Shown in pieces: positions 12,241-23,293 of a DNA stretch of 64,000 nt. The stretch lies in the NCBI GenBank assembly GCA_016508695.1, contig VNKQ01000005.1, forward strand, positions 248,001 through 312,000, given 5' to 3'. The stretch is from Hyphodiscus hymeniophilus (taxonomy: Eukaryota > Ascomycota > Leotiomycetes > Helotiales > Hyphodiscaceae). The position numbers and the translations under genes are program-made. The notes under the pieces are model-generated. The model made no database searches, was not told the origin of the DNA, and worked only from the letters and a program-made list of their open reading frames with translations. Within the stretch, counting starts at the first letter, position 1. Each line of letters begins with the position of its first letter.

Positions 12241-13789
12241 ATGTTTTCAAGATCAATCCTCTCCGCTGCAGCGGTATTGCTGTCTTCCAGTTCTGTTGTC
12301 GCTCAAACCTACAGTTCATGCAATCCTCTCTACTCAAGTAAGTCCTCTGACATCCTCCTCAAAACAAACGCTGACCCTCCACAGGTAGCTGTCCAGAAGA
12401 TACTGCCCTAGGTAAAGCGATCAATGTCGACTTCAGACAAGGCTCCGTCAATTCCTTCACAGCGTCAGGCAACCCTACTTACGATTCGAATGGCGTCTCC
12501 TTCACGGTTGCGGGATCCGGTGACGCACCCCAACTCACGAGCGTCTTCTACATCATGTTCGGGAAGGTCGAAGTCACAATGAAAGCAGCACCAGGAGCAG
12601 GAATTGTCAGCACACTGGTATTAGAGTCGGACGATCTCGACGAGATCGATATGGAGTGGCTGGGAGCAGACAGCACCGAGGTCCAGACCAATTACTTCGG
12701 AAAGGGCGATGTCACGACCTATAATCGGGGAGCGTTTAATCCCGCGGCCAACAACCAGGGCGAGTTCATAACCTATACCGTCGAGTGGACTTCTGAACAG
12801 ATTACATGGTCTGTTGGAACCACCGTTGTCAGAGTTCTCACGCCCGCCACAGCCGATGCGAATCAATACCCACAAACACCTATGAGAGTCAAGTTTGGAG
12901 CTTGGTCAGGAGGAGACCCGTCCAATGCAGAAGGCACAATACAATGGGCACGCGGGCCAACAAACTATGCCGATGGCCCTTTCACAATGGTGGTCCAATC
13001 CATCGCAGTGTCCGACTATTCCACTGGAACAGCATACAAATATGGCGACACTTCTGGCAATTGGGAGTCAATTCAAGCAGTCGGTGGCTCAGTGAATGGC
13101 AACTCAGGAGGAGCAGCAACAGGTGTGGCCACCGCAGACGTATCAGCCGTGACGTCTGCCTCGCCTACCATCCCCGCTGGCTTAGGAGGAAGCACGAAAG
13201 GCGACACCACGACGCAAACAGGCTACCCATGGGTAGCAACGACCATGTCAACCGCCACATCAACTTACACATCATCTGCTGGAATCCCCAGCGGATGGGT
13301 CATCACCTCGTCTGGAAAAGTCGTGCCTGCAAGCTCTGCAGCTGTGAGTATGGACCTCCCCATCCCTTCTTGTTATCATCATAGCATATATTAACTTCTT
13401 GCCCTCAGACATTGCCAGCATCAACCCTCTCCTCCTCGTTGCTCCCGTCGCCTTCGCCCTCCTCGCAACCTGCTCTCGATTCCCCTGGCCTTGAAACAAT
13501 AACCGGCTGGAACGAGCAAGGATTTGCAACAACATACGTCGTAGCTGCCGGCTGGTCAACTATGGTGAAGAGCTATGACGACCAAGGCTTCCAGATCACT
13601 AGTACGCCGAGCACGACGGCGGCAGTGAGTAGTACAACTTCGACAAACTCACTCGGAGCGCCTGCGAATTTCGCAGGCGCAGGCAATGGCAAGGTTATGG
13701 GGACGAGTACTTCGAAAGCGGGCGCTGCCATGGAAACGGCGAAGGCATGGCTTGGGCCTGCTCTTGGTCTTGCGGCTGTTCTACTTTGA
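12241..13789 (+). CDS. GPI-anchored cell-wall transglycosylase, CRH family (GH16)
   Basis: CRH enzymes cross-link chitin to beta-glucan in the fungal wall. Exons 12241-12337, 12385-13343 and 13409-13789 join in phase to give 478 residues. The start gives a classic signal peptide (MFSRSILSAAAVLLSSSSVVAQ). The GH16 catalytic signature DEIDMEW lies near residues 118-124; in this family the first Glu is the nucleophile and the last Glu the acid/base. Supporting motifs are the TYTVEWT strand and a WARGPTNYADGPF stretch. The C-terminal third is Ser/Thr-rich and ends in a hydrophobic tail (GLAAVLL) typical of GPI attachment. Introns are 47 and 65 nt. Nearest S. cerevisiae relatives would be Crh1/Utr2; which paralogue this is cannot be told from the sequence alone. 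Confidence 0.93.
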
Positions 13790-16094
13790 AGTGACGACTT
13801 GTCAGTTACTCACGACTTTCTTTTACGGATTTGGATCGAAAATGGATGGATGGGATGGGTCTGTAATTGGAAATTGGTGCATCGGGCATGACGAGAATGA
13901 AGCAACGAGAAACGATAACGGCAACGAGATATGAAATAATAGGAAGCCTCGAGGTAGGCCGATAATAAAAACCATGATTTTCCCATCCCAATATCTCACA
14001 GTCTTCCCATTCTTTCGGATCCAACTGAAGTTGCGTACATGGAATAGGATCATCCTTATCAAAGCCATTCTCGAGTCACGAAATCCGGAACCGCCGAAGG
14101 AACTGTCTTATAATTTCAGCCCCCTCGCCACTTTCAACTCGGCAATGGATGGTTCTTCCATGTGTTTTGCTCTTACCTGCAAACCCCTCCATCGTATCCA
14201 CGGACCATCTCACGCCGTGTCACCACCCTCAGCGTCATGGCACGGTACTCCTCGAAGCACGGCACTGGCCTGCCGATTCTCGAGAAAAATTATGCGGGGT
14301 AGGGTTTCAGATATTCACACTGCACTGCCGCGTCGGGATTCGTGTTGGGCGATAAAGTTGTGTCGATGTCAAAGCAATTTCGTATAACTATTCAAGGTTA
14401 CGAGGTAGATGGGAAGCAGGGGAGGTGGTTTGCCTATATAGATTTCGATGCCGGAAGGTCAGAAATGCACAATCGATGAGGGCAGGCCATTCGGCACTCC
14501 AGCATCGCAGCTCCCACACACATCACTCTCAGTGCCAAGCCAACCACAACACTGGGTGTTTGTGCAGAGGCTCCGTTCTTGCGTTTGAACAAGAGCGGAA
14601 TGCTGGATGGTTTATTCTTAGACACGAAAGAATTAGGGGTGTTCTTTCTTTATCCTTGCAGCACTTCCGTCAAGTTGTTTTGACAAGATCGTATCCGGAC
14701 AAAGAGACATGAACATCCTCCAATAGGTCAAACACCTCCAGATCCAGACTCCCCTGCGCAAGTTCATCCTCGAGCCTACGACTCTGTGGATTTTTCTTCT
14801 CAACCTCGTTGTGGGGAAATCTGCAAAGGGCGAAGGAGATGTTCAGAACAATGGAAGAAGGTTGGCCTGAGCTGAAGGACCGGGCTGTCGATTTCGACCA
14901 GAAAATGAAATTGTTCGGAGGATTTCCGGGATAGCGAAAAGGCTTTGTATGTAAGCCTTCTTTGTTCACTTCGTGGGAAGTTTTCTCTGTATTCAGTCTT
15001 CGGATGGACACAGAGGATGGGGAGGAACACAATGGAATGGAATGGAATGCTAGACACACTTGTTAGCCTATGTTTACAAGCAGACACAATCCTCATCCTC
15101 TTCCATCAAATCCTTTCCTTTCAATTCCGATTCACCCCATTCCAGAATAATCTATCGACACCGACAAGCGTCCCGACAATCATCTCGATCGACAGAGCAA
15201 TCCCTAACAAAGAGAAATTACTCGCGACATGACTTCCCATGAGTGTCCCAAGTGTCACAACTCAAGATTCGGCCTTATGACACAACGGTCACCCGTCTCT
15301 GACTTCTCCAAATTGTCTGACTGGCCCATGGGAAGAAGAGGGTGAGTGAGCCTTGCATATGACGCGTTGGTAGGTAGGTAGACCATAAAGGCGGCCCTTC
15401 CTAGCCGGGCCTTCGATGGTCTTTGCTACATGTTCACCACAGTCATGTAGGTGCAACTCAATTCTGAGTTTGTGGATTACTTTGATAAGGAGGTGAGAGG
15501 GAAGTATACACTTGAGTTCCCAGTACCTAGAACTGCACCTGATTACTTCTTGTAACGTAGGGTGAATCTAAGGGGACATGAGGCTGGGGATGGAATAGGG
15601 GTTCAAATTAGGCGAGACGAGGATTGTCGACACCGAAAAAGGAAGCATCAGTGAAAGTCCGTCATGACAATGAGAATGATTTGAAAGGGGTAACTACGGA
15701 ATTGCCTATATAGCTACCAAATAAAGTAAGGTACCTTCTACCTTATTTGATAGATATAAAAGTGTCCCGTGCGACTCACGTGCACCATCTTCAGTCCCTT
15801 GGCCGTGACCCGACGCCCCCCGATGGCTGTCGGCTCGATCTTTGTTGCACATCTCCAAAAACGGGCAAAGAGATGGCATATATATGTGCTGATTACGGTA
15901 TAGATTCGATGCAGATATTAATTACGTGCATGCTGGTTGAAGCCCTTCTTGTGTGGTTTTCATTGGCTTGGGTGCTCCGTATCTACGGATCGAGTCCATC
16001 TGTGGCAAAGGAAACGGGGAGAGAGGACACTACAGACTACTACCTTATCATTTTATGCGCATCGAAGACCCGCATATCCCAGCTACAGATGCTG

Positions 16095-16238
16095 TCGTGG
16101 TATATGATGGAGTTTGTAGATAGTTTGAAGGTGTTGGATTGAGCTCTAGCAACAGACAGAGCGCTCTCGTGGTATATGATGGAGTTTGTAGATAGTTTGA
16201 AGGTGTTGGATTGAGCTCTGGCAACAGACAGAGCGCTC
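16095..16238. repeat. Two-copy 72-bp tandem duplication
   Basis: Copy 1 is 16095-16166 and copy 2 is 16167-16238. They differ at one position (ctctAgc versus ctctGgc). The high identity suggests a recent duplication. Confidence 0.95.
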
Positions 16239-16408
16239 TCCTTCGCATCTCGGCCGAGACAAACAATGATTATGATTATCTTTGACTCACTCACTGTCGG
16301 TCCCGAATAGACAATTCAACCAGCAACCACCAACCATCGAGACTGGCTACTGGCTGTGTGGCTGACTCATTTCTTATGGATCATGATTGCGACGACTGGG
16401 CCAGTGTG

Positions 16409-16489
16409 CCCCTCCAAGATCAGCCACACTGTGCAGCCACACACACACTTCCCCAGATGCACATCACCAGCATGCTTATCGCCACCCCT
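16409..16489 (+). promoter_or_regulatory. Two CCCCT stress-response-element-like sites upstream of the Hsp20 gene
   Basis: CCCCT occurs at 16409-16413 and 16485-16489. This matches the core bound by Msn2/4-type C2H2 factors in yeasts. Function here is inference; a 5-bp motif is common by chance. Confidence 0.35.
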
Positions 16490-16618
16490 CCAGCAAGGAG
16501 AGAGGAGAGCTTCAGCCATACATGATACAAGCAACAACCCGTTCTAGTACGCGCGGCTGCTCGAAGCCTGCACTACCGACCCATTAACCACTCAACAAGC
16601 TTGATATCCACTCAAACC

Positions 16619-16631
16619 TTCTAGAGCCTTC
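16619..16631 (+). promoter_or_regulatory. Heat-shock-element-like site
   Basis: TTC-TA-GAG-CC-TTC has the alternating 5-bp spacing of an HSF1 site (nTTCnnGAAnnTTCn) with one mismatch, about 245 nt upstream of an Hsp20 start codon. A TATAAG at 16781 could be the core promoter. Confidence 0.5.
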
Positions 16632-16873
16632 TCATTCACCAGCCAATTCAGCCTCTGGTGAGTTACGAGTGTGCGTAACCCCATTGCTGTCTGATTGATC
16701 CTTGGCTTCCCTGGTAGTACGAGTTGTAGGTGCATCATCTGTCTACGCGTTTGAGTTTGCCTGCAGTTCAGCAACCCATCTATAAGAACCCTCCACTTGC
16801 CCCATCGGTTTCTTATCTCATCTATTCAAGAAGCTACTTTCTTTACTCAAGAGAAATATACGTTCATACAATT

Positions 16874-18037
16874 ATGGCATACAATCAACAGCAGCAAGTT
16901 CCCTTCTGGGACTTCGTTCGAGGCCTTCAGCAGAACGGAGCAGGTGTTGACCACCCCGCAGAGGGATTCAACCCATTCGCCGCCCCTCCTCCTTCTGGAG
17001 CTACAGCAGGAGCACACCCTCAATCTCCTCCACAACACCCATTCGGCGCCGGTTTCCCCTTCGGTGGCCCAGGATTCTGGAACCAAGGATTTGATCATCA
17101 CAGAGGGCCAGGTGCATGGGGAGGACGAGGTGGACGTCGAGGTCGCCACGGCGGTCATCACCACGACAATGAGGATTATACCGAAGGCGAGACGGCAGAT
17201 GAGCCTCGCAGACGCAACGGTCGACACGGACAGGGAGGGCCCCATCGTGATGAGAAGCACGGCGACGATAATGCGTACACGCCAACTGGCTCTCGATCCC
17301 CATCACCCGAAGAGGGAGAACACACCGAGACCGAGGCAGGAGAGGGAGCTACGCCAGGTCCTCAGCGTCATGGAAGACGCCATGGACATCATGGTCATGG
17401 CCATGGCCCACGAGGCTTTGGACATCATGGACGTGGAGGAATGGGCGGTTGGGGTTGGGGCGGAAGAGGAGGATGGGGTGAAGGGTTTGGACGTGGAGGA
17501 TGGGGCGGACGACATGGTCGTGGAGGCCCTCCCAATGCTCCATTCGATCTGAGCGCTCTCTTCGAGTCCCTCTCCGCCCATCCTTTGGCACAAACCTTCC
17601 GGGACTTCGCTGCCCAGGCAGCCCAGGCTGGGCAGAGATCGGGCGAGACACTCGCCCCCGAGGATGTCGATGCTGAGAATAGCTTCGTCCCTCCAGTCGA
17701 TGTCTTCTCCACCGCCACGACCTTCGTCTTGCACGTCGCCATACCCGGTGCGAAGAAGGAAGACGTCGGCGTGAACTGGGATGCAGAGAAGGGTCTCCTC
17801 AACCTCGCTGGTGTCGTCTATAGACAGGGCGACGAGGAGTTCTTGAAGACATTGAGCAAGAGCGAGCGGAAGGTTGGCGTCTTCGAGCGCACGGTGAAAC
17901 TCCCGCCTGGAAATGAGGAGAAGGAGGAGATTGATGGCGATGCTATCACTGCGAAGCTCGAGGATGGTGTGCTCGTCGTCACTGTCCCCAAGGTCGAGAA
18001 GGAGTGGACTGAGGTCAAGAAGGTGGATATCATCTAA
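16874..18037 (+). CDS. Large small-heat-shock protein (Hsp20/alpha-crystallin)
   Basis: An ATP-independent holdase chaperone by family. The single-exon gene gives 387 residues from ATG 16874, following a TATA-like sequence; upstream in-frame codons belong to the leader. The alpha-crystallin domain occupies about residues 270-387, starting PPVDVFSTATTFVLHVAIPGA and ending with the GVLVVTVPKV strand; an insertion rich in Glu/Lys sits inside it. The N-terminal 250 residues are unusual. They begin with the conserved-looking PFWDFVRGLQ, then become a long Gly/His/Arg-rich disordered stretch with repeated HGHHGHGHG and GRGGWGG-like elements, next to an acidic TEGETADEP segment. Typical fungal Hsp30 proteins are about 200-230 residues, so this one is much longer. 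Promoter elements fit heat and stress induction. Confidence 0.93.
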   Translation: MAYNQQQQVPFWDFVRGLQQNGAGVDHPAEGFNPFAAPPPSGATAGAHPQSPPQHPFGAGFPFGGPGFWNQGFDHHRGPGAWGGRGGRRGRHGGHHHDNEDYTEGETADEPRRRNGRHGQGGPHRDEKHGDDNAYTPTGSRSPSPEEGEHTETEAGEGATPGPQRHGRRHGHHGHGHGPRGFGHHGRGGMGGWGWGGRGGWGEGFGRGGWGGRHGRGGPPNAPFDLSALFESLSAHPLAQTFRDFAAQAAQAGQRSGETLAPEDVDAENSFVPPVDVFSTATTFVLHVAIPGAKKEDVGVNWDAEKGLLNLAGVVYRQGDEEFLKTLSKSERKVGVFERTVKLPPGNEEKEEIDGDAITAKLEDGVLVVTVPKVEKEWTEVKKVDII

Positions 18038-18124
18038 GAGTTGACTACTGTTATCGAGCCGGAGTTGGGATCGGGTTTTTTGGTTTTATTGTCTTACATT
18101 TCATGCAACTGATCTGAATGATCG

Positions 18125-18162
18125 AATAAATATAAATATTTGCCATTTGGCAATTTAATAAA
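18125..18162 (+). terminator. Probable 3' processing signals of the Hsp20 gene
   Basis: AATAAA at 18125-18130 and again at 18157-18162, within an AT-rich stretch 90-125 nt after the stop codon. Confidence 0.45.
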
Positions 18163-18604
18163 AGTGCATCTTGATCGTGAGTATGAACGCACCTAATCTA
18201 AATTGACCGTGACATAAAGTGGCCGGCAAGGTTCCCAGGGAAATCCACCTCCAGACACTCTCCTCCCGTCCCACAGCATAACACCCCCTTCAAATCAAGC
18301 CCCAAGCCCCAAGTCTAAAAGTCTAAAGTCTACCAATTAAACGTCTCGCAAATTAACCACCCTCCCATGAATTCCCAGCCATCATCACACCAGATTTCAA
18401 TTTTCGCAATACCTACTTACATACCTATCAATCCCACCAATCCAACCAACCCAACCAACCTTAACCCTCCTCACCTGACCCACCCCACCTAGCCCCAGCC
18501 CCCATCCCGCCTCGGCCCTCCTCGGCCGGTCTCGGCTCACTTATCACTCGTATATAACCAAATACGCTGACCGACTCCATCAAAAGGAGTTCATAGCTCC
18601 CACC
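18163..18604. other. Intergenic, between the Hsp20 gene and tRNA-Val
   Basis: C- and A-rich, with short direct repeats (ccccaag twice and gtctaaa twice near 18300-18330; ccaacc repeats near 18440-18460). No gene seen. Confidence 0.5.
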
Positions 18605-18693
18605 GGCCGGATGGTGTAGTTGGTTATCACATCTCGTTAACATTGTTAGCAATACTTCCGAGAAGGTCCTGAGATCGAGCCTCAGTCTGGTCA
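18605..18693 (+). tRNA. tRNA-Val(AAC) with a 15-nt intron
   Basis: The sequence folds as a full tRNA. The acceptor stem GGCCGGA pairs with TCTGGTC (with G-U pairs), followed by discriminator A at 18693. The D arm is GTG/CAC, the anticodon stem TCTCG/CGAGA at 18632-18636 and 18659-18663, and the T stem CTGAG/CTCAG. The anticodon is AAC at 18639-18641 (inosine at the first position after editing, reading GUU/GUC/GUA). A 15-nt intron at 18643-18657 lies one base after the anticodon, the canonical position. CCA is not encoded, as expected in eukaryotes. The T loop reads ATCGAGC instead of the usual TTCGANN start. Confidence 0.93.
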
Positions 18694-18695
18694 TA

Positions 18696-18718
18696 TTTTT
18701 TTTTTTTTTTTTTTTTTT
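18696..18718 (+). terminator. T23 RNA polymerase III terminator of tRNA-Val
   Basis: Twenty-three T residues begin two bases after the tRNA 3' end; four to six T are enough for Pol III termination. Confidence 0.85.
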
Positions 18719-19272
18719 GGTTTTGTTCTTCTTTTTTATTCGGGGGCACTTTTGAGTTTTTGATTGATGTCTTATGGTATTGTTGGAAGGGGTTTGAGGT
18801 TTGGGGTTTGGGTTTTGGAGTGGAATGAGGGGACTTGTGAGGGGACTAGCGAAAACACACCCTGTAACGAAACAAATCTATAGTTTTTAAAATCAGAATA
18901 TTTTTGTTGATAAGTCCACAAAGTTATTATTAATATATTGTAGAAGGCACAAGTCCCGGATATTATACAGAGCGCAGGATCCGTGAATAATCACAACTCG
19001 AAACGAATAGATCTAAAGACGTAGACTTGGAGTATCAAGTACGAATTATAAGAACCTTCAATATAAGCTCAAAAGAATGTATCGTTGAATAATAATAGTA
19101 GTTCATGTAAAAGTGGTTGTCGTGGATTTTGATGCCCAGTATAAAATCCAGCTGCAAAGCGTACCCAGCTTCGCATCACGTGATCTTTGTGAAAACGTGA
19201 TCTCCCAGAATTGCCCTCTACAATATCACTTTCTTTAACTATTTTTCTTTTAGGAGACTATTGTGGTTAACT
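18719..19272. other. Intergenic, AT-rich
   Basis: No gene recognised. G/T-rich just after the tRNA terminator, then AT-rich. Confidence 0.45.
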
Positions 19273-19497
19273 CTAAATGCTTCCCTTCCATAGCCATATG
19301 ATGCAGATAATCCAGAGAGCCACTAATGGCCGCGAGAAGAAAGAAACAACGGCTTTAAGGCTCAGGCGGTCACGGATTTCCAAAGCGGTAACGAAGCTCA
19401 AAGCCAATGCGAGAACTGTGCATAGAACAGATTTGTCCACGGTTTGCTGGCAAAGCTCTTGATCAAACATAACAACCGGGTCGTTGAGCCACTCCAA
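19273..19497 (-). other. Orphan reading frame with two predicted membrane segments; possible last exon of the ankyrin gene
   Basis: About 75 codons containing LCTVLALALSFVTAL and, near the end, PLVALWIICIIWLW, each long enough to span a membrane, then KGSI and a stop. A good acceptor (CTAAACAG, with GCTAAC upstream) opens this frame at about 19529, just 74 nt past the stop of the ankyrin reading frame. No phase-consistent donor connects it to that gene as sequenced, so its status is unclear. Confidence 0.4.
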
Positions 19498-19602
19498 AGA
19501 ACTGAGCAGAAACTGTAGAACAGCGCCTGTTTAGACGATGTTAGCAAAAGCATTATTCAATGTAGGACAGATCTTTCTTGAATATCCTGTCAATCACGGC
19601 TC

Positions 19603-22600
19603 TTAAACTCTCTTGAGCCCTGAAAGTTGTTCGTGACATGCATCTTGCAGAGGTGTCAAGTTTGAAGTTAGTAACAACTGCGCATAGCAACTGTCGTCGT
19701 AGTTATAAAAGACTAACGAAACGAAACGGAAGCAATTACCTTGCTCGATTGAGAGCTTTTCAACAGCCTCTTTATCGTCGTAAACTTCCTCAGTCCTATT
19801 TTTTGGAATAAGCTCTCCTCTTGCCTTCAATGCTTCCTCAAGAATCTGAAGGCTTTCTTCGTCGATTTTGAGAGTAATTTGAGGCATTGACCATTGACCA
19901 TCCCAGAAATCTGTCTCCGGGAGAATCCGAGGATGCTTAGCTGCAACATTCCGATGTGCAAGCTCCAGTGGGGATATCACAGGATGGAAGTCTCTGTATC
20001 TGAGCACCAGCATGCAGGAGAATCCTTACTGTTTCTAGCTGACCAGTATCGAGAGCTACCATTAAAGGAGTGAATCCAACATAGGCTTTCCGAATGAATT
20101 CATGACCCAATGGGCCTGAAAGATCAGCCTCCACGGGACCACATTTCCGCTCCACTTCTAGTTCCAGAAATACATTTGGACGTCCCACGAGCTGGCCAAT
20201 GATATCTGTATCAGTGCACCACAAGCTATAAGATGTCGACATTATCACGACATCTCTGATTTCCACACCAAGAAAACCTTGGTCAGTTTTGGAACAGTGA
20301 CCACGATTAATGAGTGCATCGACAATAAGAAGATAGCATTTCCAAGTCTCCGAATCAGTCTTGTTCACGCCAAATTGTAGAGCAAATTGTAGGAACATTG
20401 ATGGTTCAGATTCCTTCTTTGTGTCTTCCATTCGAGCTTTGGAAAAGTACGTTTCGCGAAATTCCAAATCGCCGAACCTCTGCGATACCACTTTTGCAAA
20501 GATACCGTTTAGAAAGCATACAGGATTATCAATAGTATCGATCAATGGAAGTATATCGTAGAACAATTCGGGATCGTTAGACTTTGTCGCTTGCAAAAAG
20601 AAGGGACTCCAGTCATGGGATCCCGGTACATTTGCGTGGAAGAAGACCATCATTTCGCGAGTTCCCAGCAAGAAAATAGTATGGACTAGATCCTTCACTG
20701 CATTACAGCTAGAATCTGCGTTAATTTCCTGGAACATTTGCTCCGTGGAGAAATGCTCTTGACTCTTGGTTGACCATATCCTCGTATATTCGCCCATGAG
20801 AGCTTTCAAGTCGGACCGGAAGTTGGCCAGGAATGTAAGTATATACCTTTCGGATATAAAGCGTTCATCGAAAATATCGATGTCCATACATTCGGCCTGT
20901 ATAAAGGGCACACTGTTTGGAAGTTGAATAAGATTGCAGAGTCGTGAACAGCCAGGTGCATCTCGTCCAATATGCCCTAGAGAATAAGCGGGGCAGAGGT
21001 AAAACACCTCCTTGAAGCCGCTTGTAGCCACTCCAGCGTTGTATGTAAGAAGCAGTCTTCCTATTGAATATTGTATCCAGCTATTCCGTACCGTTTCTGC
21101 CATAGCTTCTCCTTCCTCTACAACTTCCGAGAGCAAGATCTGCTGTGCCCTTCCCGACCAAGCAAGACATCTGTTCGCAAGTTAGCTTGAAATAAACAGT
21201 GCATTGATGTTATGTATTACCTCGTATTAGCTTCAGCTCCGTGCTCTAGTAGAAGTCTACAGATTTCATGGCATTCCCTTAGCCAACGACACTTTGTATC
21301 TTGTAGTGTCGATATCACTCTCTGGCCCGGAATTTAGAAATTTATTTTAACTCGAGGGGGAAAATCAGAGTCCTGAGTTAAAGATAACCTATCAAGAAGA
21401 CAGACAAACTTACGTCCAAAATTGGAAGTCAGGAAGCTGTACCATGTGAACGGTCGTAAAACGAATCGCTTCCGGACAGAATGCCACACTCGAGATATCT
21501 CCGCACTGCTTCTGGATCCGGTGGAGGATAATTCTCTTTGTGGCATGTGCAAGGGTCTCGCGTCCTGGTAATGCAAGCTTTGCAGACTGCGAGGCCAAGG
21601 GAGCGAACAACCTTCAGATCTGTGCAAAGCCTGTAACATACAGGTGTTACAGTAATAGGTTTAATGGAGCCGTCCAATTGAAGCCACTTGATGCTTAATT
21701 CTATTGCATATCGCGACACCCATCCACTTGGCTGAAAGCAGAAGTAGCACTTATTCTTTGTCCGACAATTCGGGCCACTCTTTTTTTCAAGCCGTTTCCA
21801 GTAGTGGTTGGTTTGGCTACGGTAAACGACTGTTATGCTCCCAAAAATCGTCTCATATCGCAAATATTTGTGCCCACTCAACATTGAAGATCCATACGAA
21901 GGCGACGTCCAAGGTGTCTGGCTCTCGTGTATTTTAAGGGCAGAATCGGCAGCACTGGGGATCTTCCAGCTGTTGACAGGTCGCAGAAGCCTATCGAGTC
22001 TTTCAAGCGAGCTAGTGACATCTGACACTTGTGGCAAGAGTTTGTCGAATCCATTTCGAACCAGAGATTGGATTGCAGCGGAACCACTGCTTGACTCCAA
22101 CCTAGACTTATTAGCAAAAGGACCATTCGAGCTGAGGTGGAGCTACCTGGAGAGTTGGATTAAGAAGATACTAAAGAGCGCGATTTGACTATCTAGGATA
22201 TCATTATATTTCTGCACCTCTTCTCGTCTAAGAATCAGTCGAATTGATGGTTCGACAACTCCCAGCCTCTTCCCCCTCAATATGGTTGGGTTCTGAATTT
22301 TGTTGAATACCTGCGAGCAGTTAGCATAGAAGGCCGCGGTAAGACTGGCTACTAATCAGGCTAACATTTGAAAACTCGGCAAGGTTATCCTCTGACTGCT
22401 TAATTGACGCCTGCAGCTGATCAAGTAGCTCCTCTTCTCCTGAAGTTTGGACTGACGTCTTGGAGCATATAATCCTTAGCCCTATTAGTATAAGTCAGCC
22501 ATATATCTCCCAGCTCGTGAAGATTGATCTTACACTCTAGAGTCCGCTGATGGTCTGAAATGCTCTGCTGAATCCTTCGTAAATCTGCATTTCCGGTCTT

Positions 22601-22702
22601 CACACCATCTCGTATTTTTTTAAGAGTCCCCATGCTCTCAACGACGAACGTTCCCAGCTGGAGCACCGATGCGGCCAACCCAAAAACGCTCACTGGATCC
22701 AT
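19603..22702 (-). CDS. Ankyrin-repeat protein with a fungal STAND-type N-terminal domain; reading frame apparently broken
   Basis: The N-terminus (MDPVSVFGLAASVLQLGTF, then a helical stretch to about residue 55) matches the start of fungal STAND/NLR-like and ankyrin proteins (Helo-like/PigL N-terminal type). Exons 22702-22534, 22481-22366, 22310-22147 and 22101 onward join in phase, with introns of 52, 55 and 45 nt. Later exons cover about 21317-21221 and 21170-20000. Repeat-like pieces are EICRLLLEHGAEANTR and GFTPLMVALDTGQLETVRILLHAGA. Two places resist a clean model. Near 21443-21410 the frame must change by a weak GTACAG donor or a frameshift. At about 20013-19985 the text moves without an intron from ILLHAGA in one frame to ISPLELAHRN in another. 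No NACHT or catalytic domain is seen. It could be a pseudogene or carry assembly indels. Function unknown. Confidence 0.6.
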
Positions 22703-23293
22703 ACTTTTCTGCCTAGATCTTTCACCTTTGAAATGGCGAAAAACTTTGTATACAGCTGGAAAATTAAACTTGCAGAGATTAGCACTAGTTGGAAGTAGAG
22801 GATTGTGCGACCGACCAGGCTACGAGCAAGCCGCATTTTAGACATCAACAAGGCGCGCAGACAACACGCAGCGAGCGTCTTTCAACCTATGCTTTCTCTC
22901 ATACAGCCTTCCTGCACCAGTAAACTAAACGGAACGAATCCTGGGATGGGAGCGGGGTAATAGCCTGAGAGATGAGGTTGAATTCCAAACTCTATTCAGA
23001 GCCTTATGCATATCCAAAAGATGTTTTCGAAACAATCTCCCCCCGATCTGCTCAATCCCGGGACTGAAGTTCTCCTGGGAGACATGATCCAGAAATGGAG
23101 CCAAGCCAGTTTCAATAGGTGCTGGGTGCTTACATCTATTTACATAAGCCTTTCGGCGCCGTCGTCTTTATTCCAGCCTCTCCTCGCCCTCCGACAATTA
23201 AGACGCGGCTTTCCCTTACTGGCTGTAACAACGTCCATGTCAAAGCGAGCTCGATTTGATATGAGAACATACATAGTCTTTTCTTACCTCCGT
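22703..23293. promoter_or_regulatory. Promoter region of the ankyrin gene and 3' flank of the hydrolase gene
   Basis: Both neighbours are on the minus strand. No ORF of note. Confidence 0.45.

Larger units (their letters stand above)
13790..16873. other. Gene-poor 3.1-kb intergenic region upstream of the Hsp20 gene
   Basis: No ORF over about 137 codons and none with a recognisable domain. It holds a 72-bp tandem duplication at 16095-16238 and, in its last 500 bases, the heat-shock gene promoter. The rest looks like plain intergenic DNA. Confidence 0.5.

Noticed and set aside
16095..16238. CRISPR-like array
   Set aside because: Only two contiguous copies with no spacers, in a eukaryotic genome.
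16040..16294. Duplicated peptide ORF (ESALSVARAQSNTFKL twice)
   Set aside because: It comes from the 72-bp duplication; both strands stay open because the unit is a multiple of three. No start or splice context supports it as a gene.
18696..18718. Poly(T) as a retroposon tail
   Set aside because: It directly follows a tRNA gene and acts as a Pol III terminator; no target-site duplication or element body is seen.
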